Made by a program: the position numbers and the translations under genes. DNA of 64,000 nt from Phycomyces nitens (Eukaryota; Mucoromycota; Mucoromycetes; Mucorales; Phycomycetaceae): positions 7,068,001 to 7,132,000 of the forward strand of contig JAHRBC010000001.1 of NCBI GenBank assembly GCA_022702545.1, read 5' to 3'. This document shows, one piece after another, positions 48,285 through 59,557 of the stretch (position 1 is the first letter of the stretch; each line of letters begins with the position of its first letter). The notes beneath the pieces are model-generated. The model was not told the origin of the DNA and did not search any database. It saw only the letters and a list, made by a program, of their open reading frames with translations.

Positions 48285-49876
48285 GTATTTTGTTGCCAAT
48301 ATAACAGTACTCGAGATAAAAGACATTACATGATACCATGATATCATCACTAGCAACTCATCTCAATGTCTATATAAACGCACAATACAAATAGCAATAG
48401 TCTTCATCTTATTCACAAATTCTCGTCGTACTCGTGTCCGTGCTTTGTTTTCGTCTGATTCAACACACGAGCCACTCTTCAATGACGATATTGCCATATT
48501 AAAAAAAAATCCAATTATACTCAGAAAATAACGACTATCATATCAATTCTACAAGACTTTACTATCTGGTAAAGATGAATATTCGAGCGCGTTGAAATAC
48601 TGGTTAATTTATTTGGGTACAATGGATAATGTAGAAAAATAATAATATTAATGAATGCGAAATCATTATGACCCATCAATTCCTAGCAAGATATTCATGC
48701 CACGATCATCATTAGCTACGGGAGGAAGGCCAGTACTTTCCTCGGTGACGGTTTTAAGTACTAAATTTTGTTCTTTCAGACAGGTAAACATATAAGCCAG
48801 GAGCTCAAAAACGGCGGTCCATGATACCCGGCTATCGTAATTCAAAGCTATGTTGGCAGATCGTACGTGTGTGCGGGTGTATGCGCCAGGATCTTCAGAA
48901 CCCAAAGATGTTGTGTAAAAGGTAATGCTTGTGCACACACACTGCACAGAAGAAGATTTCATCAAACAGAGGCTTGAAAATGAGGCAGACAAATGGCGTC
49001 GGACGAGTGAATCCAGGGGTTCAATGGATGTGTGAATGATCTTTATACTGTCATCTTGTAAGTGTTGCACGTTTTCTCTATCAATATATCGGTTTGAGCC
49101 TTCCATTATGAGTTTATTACAATTGTTAGTCATAACCCAGTCCTTCATAGAATTTGTTGGACACACTGCGTTTCCACGTCGTTGGGTCGATCGTAAATTC
49201 AGTATGCTCTTCAGTGGGTACTTCACACCATTGAAATCCCAACAGTTGACTGTGATCGCCTAGTACTTGAAAAATCAGGGCAGCTCGGTCCACCCAGAAA
49301 GTTCTTTCATACTTTGGTTGTTATTGTGGATTGCGTTGACATTTGCTGTAAAAATCAGTGAGGATGCACCGAATTATATTGACAAATATCAAATCGTCAC
49401 TGCTCGTATTGTCTTTAATTTCTAATGTCTACAAAAAGTAGGGTAAAGTGGACAAGGGGATATCCGTGGCCTGTACAAGAAGCTTGTGTCCAGTAGGATA
49501 CTTCTTAAATTCAAGAAGATTGACCTGATCCGTAAGATATTGATTGGACACAATTGACACAACTGGTGACAATGTAGCAATTATCTTGTCCGTAATCTTT
49601 GGGCGCTTGGGTTAAGGTAAAGCAATACTACAACAAAAGTGGAACACCTCTTTTTTTGTTGATATGGTGATATCCTCATTAAAGAGCGGCTCGTGTGTTA
49701 AATCAGACGAAAACAAAGTACGGACATGGCTATGGTGAGAATTTGTGAATAAGATGAAGACTATTGCTATTTGTATTGTGCGTTTATATATACATTGAGA
49801 TGAATTGCTAGTGATGATATCATGGTATCATGTAATGTCTTTTCTCTCGAGTATTGTTAAATTGGCAAAAAAATAC
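48285..49876. mobile_element. 1.6-kb element with 216-bp terminal inverted repeats
   Basis: The left arm 48285-48500 and the right arm 49661-49876 are inverted copies with roughly 85-90% identity by eye. Both start GTATTTT(G/T)TTGCCAAT. Both contain a TATATAAACGCACAAT motif and a protein-like reading (LFSSD-x-THEPLFN) in which the differences fall mostly at silent positions. It abuts the A-rich tail of LINE copy 1. The interior encodes decayed protein fragments on the minus strand and no recognisable transposase. It may be a non-autonomous DNA transposon or two inverted copies of one unit. Confidence 0.75.
48663..49640 (-). pseudogene. Decayed protein gene inside the long-TIR element
   Basis: On the minus strand, reading from the right arm inward, open segments change frame several times: PKITDKIIATLSPVVSIVSN (from about 49610), PKYERTFWVDRAALIF then LLGFQWCEVPTEEHTEF (from about 49320), and a long frame from 49226 to 48666 that includes LIMEGSNRYIDRENVQ, HLSASFSSLCLMKSSS and WTAVFELLAYMFTCLKEQ. 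Each is protein-like, but they are separated by stops or frameshifts, and I see no consistent introns. I do not recognise the protein, so it is either an unknown transposase or a captured host gene. Confidence 0.5.
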
Positions 49877-50166
49877 GCGTCATGTTTAGGATCAAAATGA
49901 ACTTGTGAAAATATTAGAGAAGGGGGCAATAAAGAGAACCATATATACCAAATATAACTGCTAAACTTATGGCGCTCTCCACCACGTCTCTGCCGGTTGG
50001 CGAAAAAGGAAGGCATAAGCCAGTCGATGAATTTAGTAATTAAATTGTTTATTATGGTAGCTAAAATACTAAATGTAGTAGACCCTTTCCAAAATTAGAA
50101 TCTCAAAAATCACTGTTGTCAGATATAAATGGACTCAGAACAGACGGAGATCATATAAATAAAGTT
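49877..50166. other. Spacer between mobile elements
   Basis: AT-rich, no recognisable feature. Confidence 0.5.
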
Positions 50167-50446
50167 CTAACCAATACAATTACCTCTATATCCTAAATAA
50201 CATTGCTAAACTAACCAGTTGCATTGTTCACTTTTACAGCTTTTATTTTTTATTTTTGCTTTTTAACTTTGTGCTTATTAAGTAGTCATTTTAGCAAATA
50301 TTTCAATATATTATTTGGATGCTAAAATGACTACTTAATAGGTACAGGATTATCATCCAAAAATAAAAAATAAAAGCTGTAAAAGTGAAAAATGTAACAG
50401 GTTAAGCAGTTTTATTCAGGATATGGAGATCATTTTATTGGTCATA
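50167..50446. repeat. 280-bp fold-back MITE-like element
   Basis: The sequence is an imperfect palindrome with arms of about 125 bp. The left arm includes CACTTTTACAGCTTTTATTT and ATTAAGTAGTCATTTTAGC; the right arm has their reverse complements. The centre is a short AT loop near 50300-50320. No coding capacity. Target duplication not determined. Confidence 0.8.
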
Positions 50447-50570
50447 CTGGTTTTTTCCTTAGAATTGGCGGGTTTGACAACATTAATTGACGCAGTGGTG
50501 AATACTTAGAAGGTGTTTTTCTCTCCAGCCATTCTGCATTAGATCACCAATGATTATTTACTACTGCGCC

Positions 50571-50852
50571 AATAAAGATTGTCAGGTAAAAGTATTTTTG
50601 TTTATTTTTCGGGTGTGTCAAGGCCTGGCGCCTGTAGGCATATAGGCCACCCATGAGAACGAAAAGAATAATTCAAAATATAAAATAAATAATAAAAAGA
50701 AACCCCTAAATACTGGGGGAAAAGAAATAAGGTATAAGAACGAAAAGAAAAAAGTTTTTGTGTTTGACACGGCATGACAGAGAGAGAAGTCAGCGAGAAG
50801 GAAAAGAGAGCACGGAAAAAACCCCCAGTGGGGGAAAAAATAAAGATTGTCA
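50571..50852 (+). mobile_element. 254-bp SINE-like insertion with 14-bp target duplication
   Basis: AATAAAGATTGTCA occurs at 50571-50584 and again at 50839-50852, flanking a 254-bp non-coding segment that ends in a G/A-rich tail. The 14-bp duplication and A-ended tail are typical of LINE-mediated insertion. The body has a GGCCTGGCGCC sequence near its start and small C/G hairpins (CCCCTAAATACTGGGG). I see no clear polymerase III A and B boxes. Confidence 0.6.
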
Positions 50853-51123
50853 ACTACGTCAATTATTTTTTTTTCAAATGCGTCAGTTATCTTATACGTC
50901 AGCTAGAAATATTCATATAAATACCCCTAGAGTTTGATCATGGAAGGATCAAGTGAACAACATCTTCATTAAAGGAATCTATCTTCAAACTCTCTGCCTG
51001 TTTTTTCTGTTCTTGACTTTGTCTAGATCGGTTCCTGACAATGTTCACTAACCTGGACCAACATTCTCTAAAAATCACTGGTATGCCAAATTACGGCTAA
51101 TCAGAGATTTGCATGTGGGCCAT

Positions 51124-51166
51124 CCTGGACCAACCAGGACCAACCAGGACCAACCAGGACCAACCT
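51124..51166. repeat. Tandem repeat of (CAGGACCAAC), about 4 copies
   Basis: Four adjoining 10-bp units (GGACCAACCA) directly upstream of the recombinase-like gene; the same words CCTGGACCAAC occur in the terminal inverted repeat of the element. Confidence 0.85.
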
Positions 51167-51177
51167 TTTTTTCTTAA

Positions 51178-52279
51178 ATGTCAATGACACGAAAGCACGC
51201 TATATGTATTTTTTTCAATGAAGAATTTACAAACGAAAACTCTCAAAGATTCGAAGAAGACCTTGAAAACCTTTGTGGGTTGGAGATTTGCTATGCTGAA
51301 GACCCATATAAGCCCATGCTCCAAACCAAGGTGAAAGTAAATGGTTGTCCATCTTACTACCATCGGTACAAAGATGACCTCCCAAAATCGACCAATAATC
51401 AAGGACAAATTGTTATAAGTGATAAAGAAGAGTATTTTGTTATATATTAATCAAACAACTTTACTACATAACCAAAGACAACTTATCCAATACCTCAAAA
51501 AAGTATATCGAGCTGTCCAGCTAGTGGATAGTGACATGTACGAAGAAAAAGAGTTGTCAATGAAGCAGATATACTCAGAAACTGTTGTAATCACCGATTT
51601 ATTTGATGAAAAATCGTTGAGATCATTTTCTACGTGGTGTAGCTCAGTCAAGCTAGATCTAATGCTTGCTGAGCAAACCCGAAAGATTCAAAAGAATGAT
51701 TTCTCCAAAACCAAGATACGACACCGCTCAATTTGGGTTCTAAAAGACATACACCGAGGTATATTATGCTAGTCAATAAAACTGATACTTTCATAGCTTT
51801 GATTCTCATATTTTCTTCTTCCTCTTCTTTACTGTAGAATCAGTAGCCATGCAAACCCTAAATGTTAGGACAACACATCAAGCCAGAATGCACGGTCTAA
51901 TATGCGAGGGATCCAAAATTATTGGATACGTAAGGAAATCGCCTGGAAAGGAGTCAACCACGACACGACTCCGTCTTTTGGATAGCATGAGAGACAGGTT
52001 GATGACAGTTTCTTCCGTTGACATGGTGTTTGGCTCATACAACTCTGCTTCGGATGATCTCTTTGTAAAGCGTGATACCAATAACCCCCCCCCCCCCTGC
52101 CATCCCAAGGACTGCAGGAAACACCCAAGGTAATACGGTTCCGTGCTGCAAAGATTGCTCTTAAATTAAAACAATTTGCTTTAGATCTTTTGGAATTCTT
52201 AGCAGCCGCCACTTGTCCGATTACGGTTGTGGCAATCGACTTTGCTGGTTTTACAACAAACAAACCTGACTTGGTCTAA
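51178..52279 (+). pseudogene. Recombinase-like gene with GYVRKS motif, frameshifted
   Basis: Segments in order: 51178-about 51430 (MSMTRKHAICIFFNEEFTN...), a frame change, about 51450-51758 (QYLKKVYRAVQLVDSDMYEE...RHRSIWVLKDIHR), a 79-bp intron (51759-51837), then 51838-about 52085 with IIGYVRKSPGKESTTTRLR and VDMVFGSYNSASDD. A 14-C run at 52085-52098 changes the frame again, and the protein resumes as QGLQETPKVIRFRAAKIA and ends ATCPITVVAIDFAGFTTNKP, stop at 52279. The Tyr-x-Arg-x-Ser motif followed by a helix with LRLLDSM resembles the catalytic N-terminus of serine recombinases, but no further resolvase motif is evident. Family and function unknown; I infer an element-encoded protein. Confidence 0.5.
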
Positions 52280-52816
52280 TTTCTTCGGTAATGTAACAAT
52301 ATGCTCACATTATCATGTCCTCTAATGCAATTGTTATAGTAACTACAAGGCTGTAAAAAACATAGTGATCGAAAACATCGAATCTCAAAATACAGTCCAT
52401 TACTTAAGCAGGGAGCAGATTCTTTCAGATGAGACTGTACTTCAGCTTTTCGACTGTCGCTCTGCTCCAGTACGGCGATCTGCTCCAGTACGGCGACCTC
52501 TGATGGCATGATTATATATATATATTAACTATTTATTTACTCATATAAAGATCATATCCATTAAAAAACTAAAAATAGCAGAGAATACAATCCAATTTTA
52601 CAAGATAACTAAAGATCTTGAAATGATAGCGTTTGCTTTATTACAATTCGCAGAATAGCCATCTCAAAGTGCTGTTTCGCTCAATTCTGACAACCTAAAC
52701 TTCTAGTTACTGTCTCACTATTAATCAACATATACTTCAAAATAATAAAAAAAGACTTTATGAGCTTCATGACAGACGTAATTATAATAGTAATACTTAA
52801 TTTATTATTGCTAGAT
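52280..52816. other. Element interior, AT-rich, no further gene
   Basis: Contains a small duplicated GCTCCAGTACGGCGA at 52464-52495. Otherwise nothing recognised up to the LINE target duplication. Confidence 0.5.
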
Positions 52817-53940
52817 TTTACATCAATCACTTTTTTTTTTTTTTTTTTTTTAGTATTATATTGATCTGTCGTCACGCAAGGCGTGCGGCTTCTAGATTGC
52901 CATTAATTGGACTTGGAGGAGGGGAATAAGATAAAAGGACAATATAGGTGATAAAAAAGTAAGGAAAATAAGTAAAAGGAAGGAAAGAAAAATAAAACTC
53001 CTTAAGCTAGTATAGCTCGCTGTCTCTCTATAGTGCTGGAGGCCTTTGTAGCCACTACTCCAGGAAGAAAAGGCTGATTGTCAAAGATAAACTTCCAATG
53101 GGCATTCCAAATTGCCTTGGCTGTTATAACCACCAGCAAAATCTGAGTATCCCGAGTGGGAGAAGCACAGGGGAGTTGACAAGATGTCAGTATCTGCCGA
53201 ACGTCATCCAAAGTCCAGCCCCGGCAGAAACGAGAGAGGACTACGTTCCACACCTGGCGTTTCTTAGGACAGAAGAAGAGGAAATGGTCTTGGTCTTCGG
53301 TGTCGGTGGAGCACACCAAGCACATGGGGTCAGGTACGGTATGAGGCATGATGGTGTTAATGGCCAGTCTGGTGGGAATTCGCTGCCATATCACTTTCCA
53401 CCACAAAGTGCGACAATGGTGTGGAATAACCAGGGACCAAAAACGACGCCAACGGGCAGGAGGGAGAAGAGGTGGAGGTGGGGACGGACGAAGATGCCGG
53501 CGCAGTGATCCTGTGGATGCTTTGCCCAAAGGGCGTTTGTCCAGAAGGACCACGGAGAGGAGAGAAGAGAGACCAGGCGGAGGAGGTGAGGTGGGAGACG
53601 GGAGTTGAAGACACGGAAGAAACCAAGGGCAATAGACCATTCTACCAGCATCGATCTTGCTGAAGAATTGGCCAATACGGTTCCGTGCTCTTGGGCGATC
53701 GCCACGAAGTCGTGGACAGAGACGTCCATCATCATCTACCAGAAAGGCATCCGAGACAAGAAGTGACTTGAGATTCATTTCCGGAGAAACGAATGGCGGG
53801 ACAAAAGTCCAAACAGAAGCCAGGGGGAACTCAAGAACCACCAAAGGTGCTACACTAAGTGTGGGAGGAAAATCATTGGGAAGCAGACGAGAGCAAGCAC
53901 GGTGAATTGGCAGAAGGGAACTGGGGTTTACATCGATCAC
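52817..53940 (-). mobile_element. 5'-truncated LINE, copy 2, with 14-bp target duplication
   Basis: The LINE body is 53926-52831 on the minus strand, ending in a pure 22-A tail (T run 52831-52852 on the plus strand). It is flanked by TTTACATCAATCAC (52817-52830) and TTTACATCGATCAC (53927-53940), a target duplication with one mismatch. From CCCCAGTTCC at its 5' end one frame (53967-53002) is open through the C-terminal region, including CRTLWWKVIWQRIPTRL and CLVCSTDTEDQDHFLFFCPK, and stops at AIL-Ala. It lacks endonuclease and reverse transcriptase domains. It is nearly identical to the 3' part of copy 1 but lacks its frameshift, so it is a dead but relatively young copy. Confidence 0.9.
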
Positions 53941-54349
53941 AGCTCGAGAAGCTAATACAAAAATCAAAGCTGAATTGGTCTACGCCCATTCTTGGTTCGT
54001 TTAATGGAGTTTGTTAAAGGGAAAATGTATATTCGTGCCATTTGTCACGATGAGTAACTGTGATATTCTGATGGGTGGGCTTGTATTCTTATTAGCGACA
54101 TCAACATTGGTAAGTTTGGGTCATTTGTATAAAAAATCTCCAAAACTTTCATGGGTTCAAGTTTTTTTTAGGCAAAAAAATAAATAAATACAGAGGGCCC
54201 TGTCCCTTGTTATATTGCCTTTACAAATGTTTGCATCCATGACAAACTATAAGAAATTGAGAGAAAATAGATTTTAAAAGCCATACCAGTGATTTCTAGA
54301 AAATGTTGGACCAGGTTGGGCTTATGTTGTTGAGCCTAGGCACACTAAT

Positions 54350-55328
54350 TCTTTTTTTTTTGGGAGGGAAACAAAACAGCTGAATATTACATAATGGTAA
54401 AATGTAAAATACAACTTATAAAATGTAATCATAGAATATGAGAAAAATTAACGAAATATTCGTTTATACCAAGGATAGTGTATCATATTTTTAGCATTTA
54501 TCCATTCTAATTGTTTTGGAGTAAAAAAACAAATGAGCACGATCTTTTGGGTCAATTCGATTAAACCTATCGACACCTTTCTCTTGCTTTAAAAGGGCAA
54601 AATGTTGGACATAAAGGGACAAATGAATTTGTTTTTGGGACAATTATTTTTGGTAAAGTGACAAGATTTACCGCTCTCACTGTACAATCAAAAGAAATGA
54701 AAAGCCCTGGTTCTTGCCCTGTTGCAAGAGTTCTTGTCCAAACACAAGGTCTAGATTTATTCTGCATTTTTGGTTGTTATTTGTAATATGAGTCCTATAC
54801 TATTATATGTTGAAGCAGTGTCTTGCTGTTTTATAGAATCCAATTGGCAAAGTTTACAAGCCAAGAATACATTTAAAAAGACGGCTCATTCAACAAACTT
54901 AAAGCAAATCTATATCAAATAGAATGCTGGTTTTATAAAGCATTCGAGTAAATCAACTGCAATATTTAGGAGGATTTAGAGATGACTTGAGAAAAGATGT
55001 TGAATATCCTTGGCATTCATAAAAGCATATAACATTTGACCTCAATTGTAGGCTGATTATATTTTAGAGGGGTTTAGCTAAAGCTTTATAGATTTTTTTT
55101 TGATATCACAACTCTTATTCTTACAAATGCGGTTACCTTTGTTTACAAGACTATAAGATTCTCTTTAAATTGTCATTTCTTATCGAGTAGGCCATTTATA
55201 TACACTACAGAAATAGAGAACATACCATAAAGAGCACTGATTTACATATATAATAATAGTTTTATTTGTCAATTGTAAGAAAGAAAAACAATCAGAATCA
55301 TATAAAGTAGCTTGAAAATTACGTGTGC
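54350..55328. other. Intergenic, AT-rich, no gene recognised
   Basis: Oligo-T near 54351-54360. The minus-strand frame 54567-54767 has no support. Confidence 0.55.
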
Positions 55329-58300
55329 TTATTTCTTTCTAGATGTTTTGGTCTGAGGCTTACTAGCCTTGGATTTTGTGGCAGCTGGTTTACCGCTTTT
55401 AACTTTACCAATCTTGATATACTTGTCCTTCTTTATAGAGCTCTCGAGATCTTCTTCTTCAGATACATCATACGAACCAACCTCTTCCTCAACCTCCTCC
55501 TCTTCAAACAATCCTTCCACTTGATCACCAACTGGATCTTGGTTATAGACCTTCTTGACAGGTGCTCCTAAGGTCTGGAAGATGATGGGGTGTTTTCTAG
55601 AATTGTAACTAGATGTTGCACTGTCAGAATACTATGGACCATTTGTGGACATTTATAACTTACAATTTGGTGAATCTTGTTTTAATGCTTGGTGTAATCA
55701 TTGCAAAAGGCTTTGTGGTGCTCAGAGACAGTTCATTGAGCATATCAAGAGATTCACAATCCAAATGATATTTATCCATCAGCTCAACAGCCTCTTCAAA
55801 ATTATCCTGCAAATACAAAAACATATTCAGAATACAATACGTAAAATACACAATCTAATATCCAAAACTCACATTTTTCAAGGCATAAAAGATGCGATTT
55901 GTAAGTATAGGAATATAATTCATGCGTGTCTCTCCTCTGTCAGCCAGACCAGTCGAACTGATCCGGCCTTGAAGTTCCTTTAGTGTCCTAAAGCTCTTTA
56001 GGGCCTTGGAATTTTGTCCTAGCCACCTAATGATAGCACATCAATAAGCCATGAGTCACCAAAATATAAATCCTCTGTAAGGCTCTTACTTTGGAAAATC
56101 CATTCGACCTCCAGACAAATTGCCTCTTATAAAAGAAGCTGGATATACACAAGAGGCAAACGAGTGGATTGGCATAAGAGAATAGTTTTGAGTAGTTCTA
56201 TTATAAAAATGTTAGATGTATGGATAGACATTGAATAGACATACCCATGGATCAATGCGTCAACCACATCACCCTCTGCCATGGATTCAGAAGCCTGAGC
56301 CATTGCTTTCAACATTACAGTATTTGGGTTTTCTGGACCTCCATGGGGACATCTAGTGACTACTTCAGGAATAGTCTTTAGGTAGTTTTCCTGTATAGCA
56401 TTTAATGAGAATGGAGTTTACTATCGGAATAAAGCACAATCTTACCCAAATCATCAAGTGAGCAAGGTTATAGTCATGAAAGTACACATTGGACTTTTGT
56501 TGAAGAGTAGTCTCATTCCATTTCAAAGATGACAAGAGTGCAGAGGGTATGTCAAACAATCCCATCTGAGAGTACTTTTCATTGTTTCTTCCACTGTAAA
56601 AAATAAATAAAATCAGTATCAAAATATATTTTGGAGTATACACTTACACTTCTTTGGCTTGGTCAAAATTCATCTCCTTCTTTCCTAGACGATATGTTGA
56701 CAAGATATTGATGATCTGTCGAATATCATTGCGAGTATATTGTACGAGTGTCTCAATGGCATTTGGAGAGATATCCAAGCCTTCTCTATGATTTTAAATA
56801 ATACCAAAAGCCAAATGAGAAACACACGCAAGTTTGTAAAATATAATATATCCTTACTTTTTTGCAATCTCAAGAATTCTTTTTTGAATAGTACTAGCAG
56901 GTGTACTAAGATATGGATATGTATCAGATTAGGTATGGAGTTGATAACACTATGACTAAGAAACTTACCGTCTAAACTTGACATTAAAGCATACACGCAG
57001 CAAGGGCTGTACTTTAGATGATCTCTCATCATTGCAGATACAGATAATGGGCACCTAAAGACAAGTATTGAAACGATTTAAGCAAGACCATTTGATATCT
57101 ATTTTTTTTGCCATGCTTACCTTTGTTTTCTTGATCTGAGCTGCTAGTTCCACTCCTCCTCCACGGTCCCCTCCAGACATACCATCAACTTCATCCATAA
57201 TAACCACAATCTTTTTACCAGAGCCCAACAATTCTTTTGGTGGTTCCTTGACCTAGGATATTAAAAGGACTTGTTACACACCTATTTCGCATTTTTTGAT
57301 TCTTTAGTTTTCACTCTTTACATTTGTGCCATTTGAACAATAGTATTCTGTTACAGAGCGGTTTCTGACTGTCTCTGTAATTTGGTCCTATATAATCCTT
57401 TTTAATATCTTATATTTTTTTTAAATAATAATAATAATAATAATTGTACTTACTTCCAACACCTTTTTATTTCTCGAATCACTAGCATTGAATTCAAGCG
57501 GATGGTAGCCACACTCTTCTGCAATAACATGTGCAGCCGTGGTCTTTCCAATACCAGGCGGACCACTGATAAGAATAGCCCGATAATTTGACCAGATAGA
57601 ACCATTGGCAGGGAATCCTTTTGATTTATTTTCTTGCCTAAAGTCCAAACATATTCAGAATCAAGAGTCAATAGGCCAAGGATAGCCTTTATAGGGAACC
57701 TTACCATTCTTTAAGCCATTCGGTAATTCCAACAATTGATGTTTTGTTACCCAGGATTTCCTTTGTCGATCTTGGGCGGTATTTGACTGTCCAGAGATCA
57801 TTGGTCTCAACTTTGGTTGGTTCTCTAGAAATCATTGATTCATTAGCAAAAACACACATGTCTCTTGGTCTAATATTACTTTTTAGAGGCTGAAGAGGTA
57901 GGTTTGGCCTTTTCTTTTTGTTTTGGCTCGGGTGCTGGAGCGCTACTAGGGGTTCCTTTTGAGCCTTCTGTTGCAAGAAGATTGTAAAAGGCATCTTCAT
58001 CAATAATCCGGGTTCCAATCTGGGTTGCCTTTTGTATTTTGGATTGTCCACAATCACGTCCCTTGATCAAGAACGTTGTATTTCTACTGACACTGCCAAT
58101 GACACGACTGATATACCATGGTTAGCTAATTTGCCTAAAAACAGATCTTTATAATATTACCCTCCATGGCGCTTGATTATATCCGCAACATTATCACGGG
58201 TCAAGGTCTCCAGTTCTCCAGTCAATACAAATTTATAGCCTTCAAAGCAATTAGGTTGACCTTCTGGGATTTCACGAGTGCCTAATGCCTTTGGTTTCTC

Positions 58301-59557
58301 TCGATTCATCATACTGAAGTAGCTGGTGTATTATAACCACATGCAAAGGAAAATATTAATATACATGCATGTACTAGAGTACATTTCTCAATAGCAAAGC
58401 TTACCCAGCCTTTTTAGAGGGAGCCTTTGGCTTTTCTTCAGCATTAGTATCAATCTTTGCTTTCTTGGGTGAAACGAAATCTTTATCAACATCATCGTCC
58501 TCCTCTCTCTGGTGTGCCTTTGCCTTTGCTCTTCCTTTTGGCTTTGGCTTTGGGTCTTCAATCTCTTCTTCTTCTTCTTCTTCATAATCATCCTCATCGT
58601 CTTTTTGGGCTGCCTTTGACTTTGCTCTTCCTCTTGGTTTTGGTTTTGGATCTTCAATCTCTTCTTCTTTATAGTTATCCTCATCGTCTTTTTGGGCTGC
58701 CTTTGCCTTTGATCTTCCTCTTGGCTTTGGGGGTTGAATGATTTCTTCTTCTTCATCATCCTCATAATTATCCTTGTCGGTTTTCTTGGTCCGTTTCCCG
58801 GGTTTTATGGGTTTAGCAAGTTCCTTATCCACATTGATTTGATCCTCAGCAGTGTCTTTAAAATCATCATCGTCAATCTCAATTTTGCGCTTTCTGGTCG
58901 TCTTTTTCTTTACTGGCTCTTCATCCTCGTCAATAGGTTCTACTTTGGGGGCCTTTGGTGCTTCTGGCTCACATGCGACAGGCGGCTTTTCCTCCTTGGG
59001 AACCTGTGTATCTGTGGGATCTGGATTCTTAGCCTGTCGTTTAAACATGGAAAAGACAGTCGGCTGTACAAATCTTGATTTTTTGCTAATCAATCATTTA
59101 TATATATATTAGAAACTGTCTTGCAGATAAATATATCCCAAAATCATTCAATCAACCAATTAATCAATAAAAAATAGTTCTTACGAGTCATCTTTTACAT
59201 TGGCTGTTTTACTAGAGCCTTGTGCACCAACCGCAGCCTCTGCCTTGATAGGGTTGCCAGCACTGAAAGACAACAAGTTTAAACATACAGCCTATTTTTT
59301 GTTTTGTTTTTTGTTTTGGCATATTTGATGCTGATAATAAACTCACGCGTTCTTCTTTGAACTGGCAGCTATAGATATGAATTAAACAGATTCTTAATGC
59401 CCAGTGTTTTTTTTTTTACTCTCTAATTGCTTTTGAAATTACTTTTTTCTGTAGGCTTTCTGGGCTTTCGTGCAGTGGGTTTTACTGCCTAGATAAGGAA
59501 TTCAATATTTTTTTTGTGCACAAATGTCAATGAGCTTACTTTTGTAGTTTCTTTCAT
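55329..59557 (-). CDS. RFC1: Replication factor C subunit 1 (RFC1), 977 aa, 19 exons
   Basis: Exons (minus): 59557-59540, 59488-59443, 59368-59347, 59262-59185, 59085-58405, 58322-58161, 58107-57880, 57824-57705, 57637-57454, 57252-57121, 57054-56969, 56905-56858, 56785-56648, 56593-56446, 56390-56245, 56197-56090, 56026-55873, 55806-55664 and 55620-55329. The N-terminus is disordered and charged. A BRCT domain follows (NCFEGYKFVLTGELETLTRD, GSVSRNTTFLIKGRD), then the AAA+ module with KYRPRS, Walker A SGPPGIGKTTAA, Walker B IVVIMDEVDGM, and the RFC1-specific C-terminal domain. It ends in an acidic/basic tail. RFC1 is the large subunit of the PCNA clamp loader. The first three exons encode only about 28 residues and are the least certain. 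Confidence 0.93.
58488..58750 (-). repeat. Three in-frame charged repeats in the RFC1 N-terminal region
   Basis: Three copies of a unit of about 28-32 codons, each with PKPRGR(S/A)K(A/S)KAAQKDDED followed by an acidic run (EEEE...IEDPKPKP). The copies differ by the length of the GAA/GAG run. They lie between the leader and the BRCT domain and should be disordered and DNA- or histone-binding by charge; role not known. Confidence 0.8.

Larger units (their letters stand above)
51050..54317. mobile_element. Element bounded by 38-bp inverted repeats, carrying a recombinase-like gene and split by LINE copy 2
   Basis: The left boundary 51050-51087 (AACCTGGACCAACATTCTCT...) and the right boundary 54280-54317 are inverted copies with about four mismatches. 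Without the inserted LINE (1,110 bp including one target duplication) the element would be about 2.16 kb. Its left part holds the single protein gene described next. The right part (about 53941-54280) is non-coding and AT-rich. No known transposon family was recognised. Confidence 0.55.

Noticed and set aside
50602..50853. 83-residue minus-strand frame (Phe/Leu/Ser-rich)
   Set aside because: Lies within the SINE-like non-coding insertion and depends on T-rich tracts; no family resemblance.
46496..54317. One large composite transposon using the two inverted LINE copies as ends
   Set aside because: Copy 2 has its own 14-bp target duplication, showing an independent insertion.
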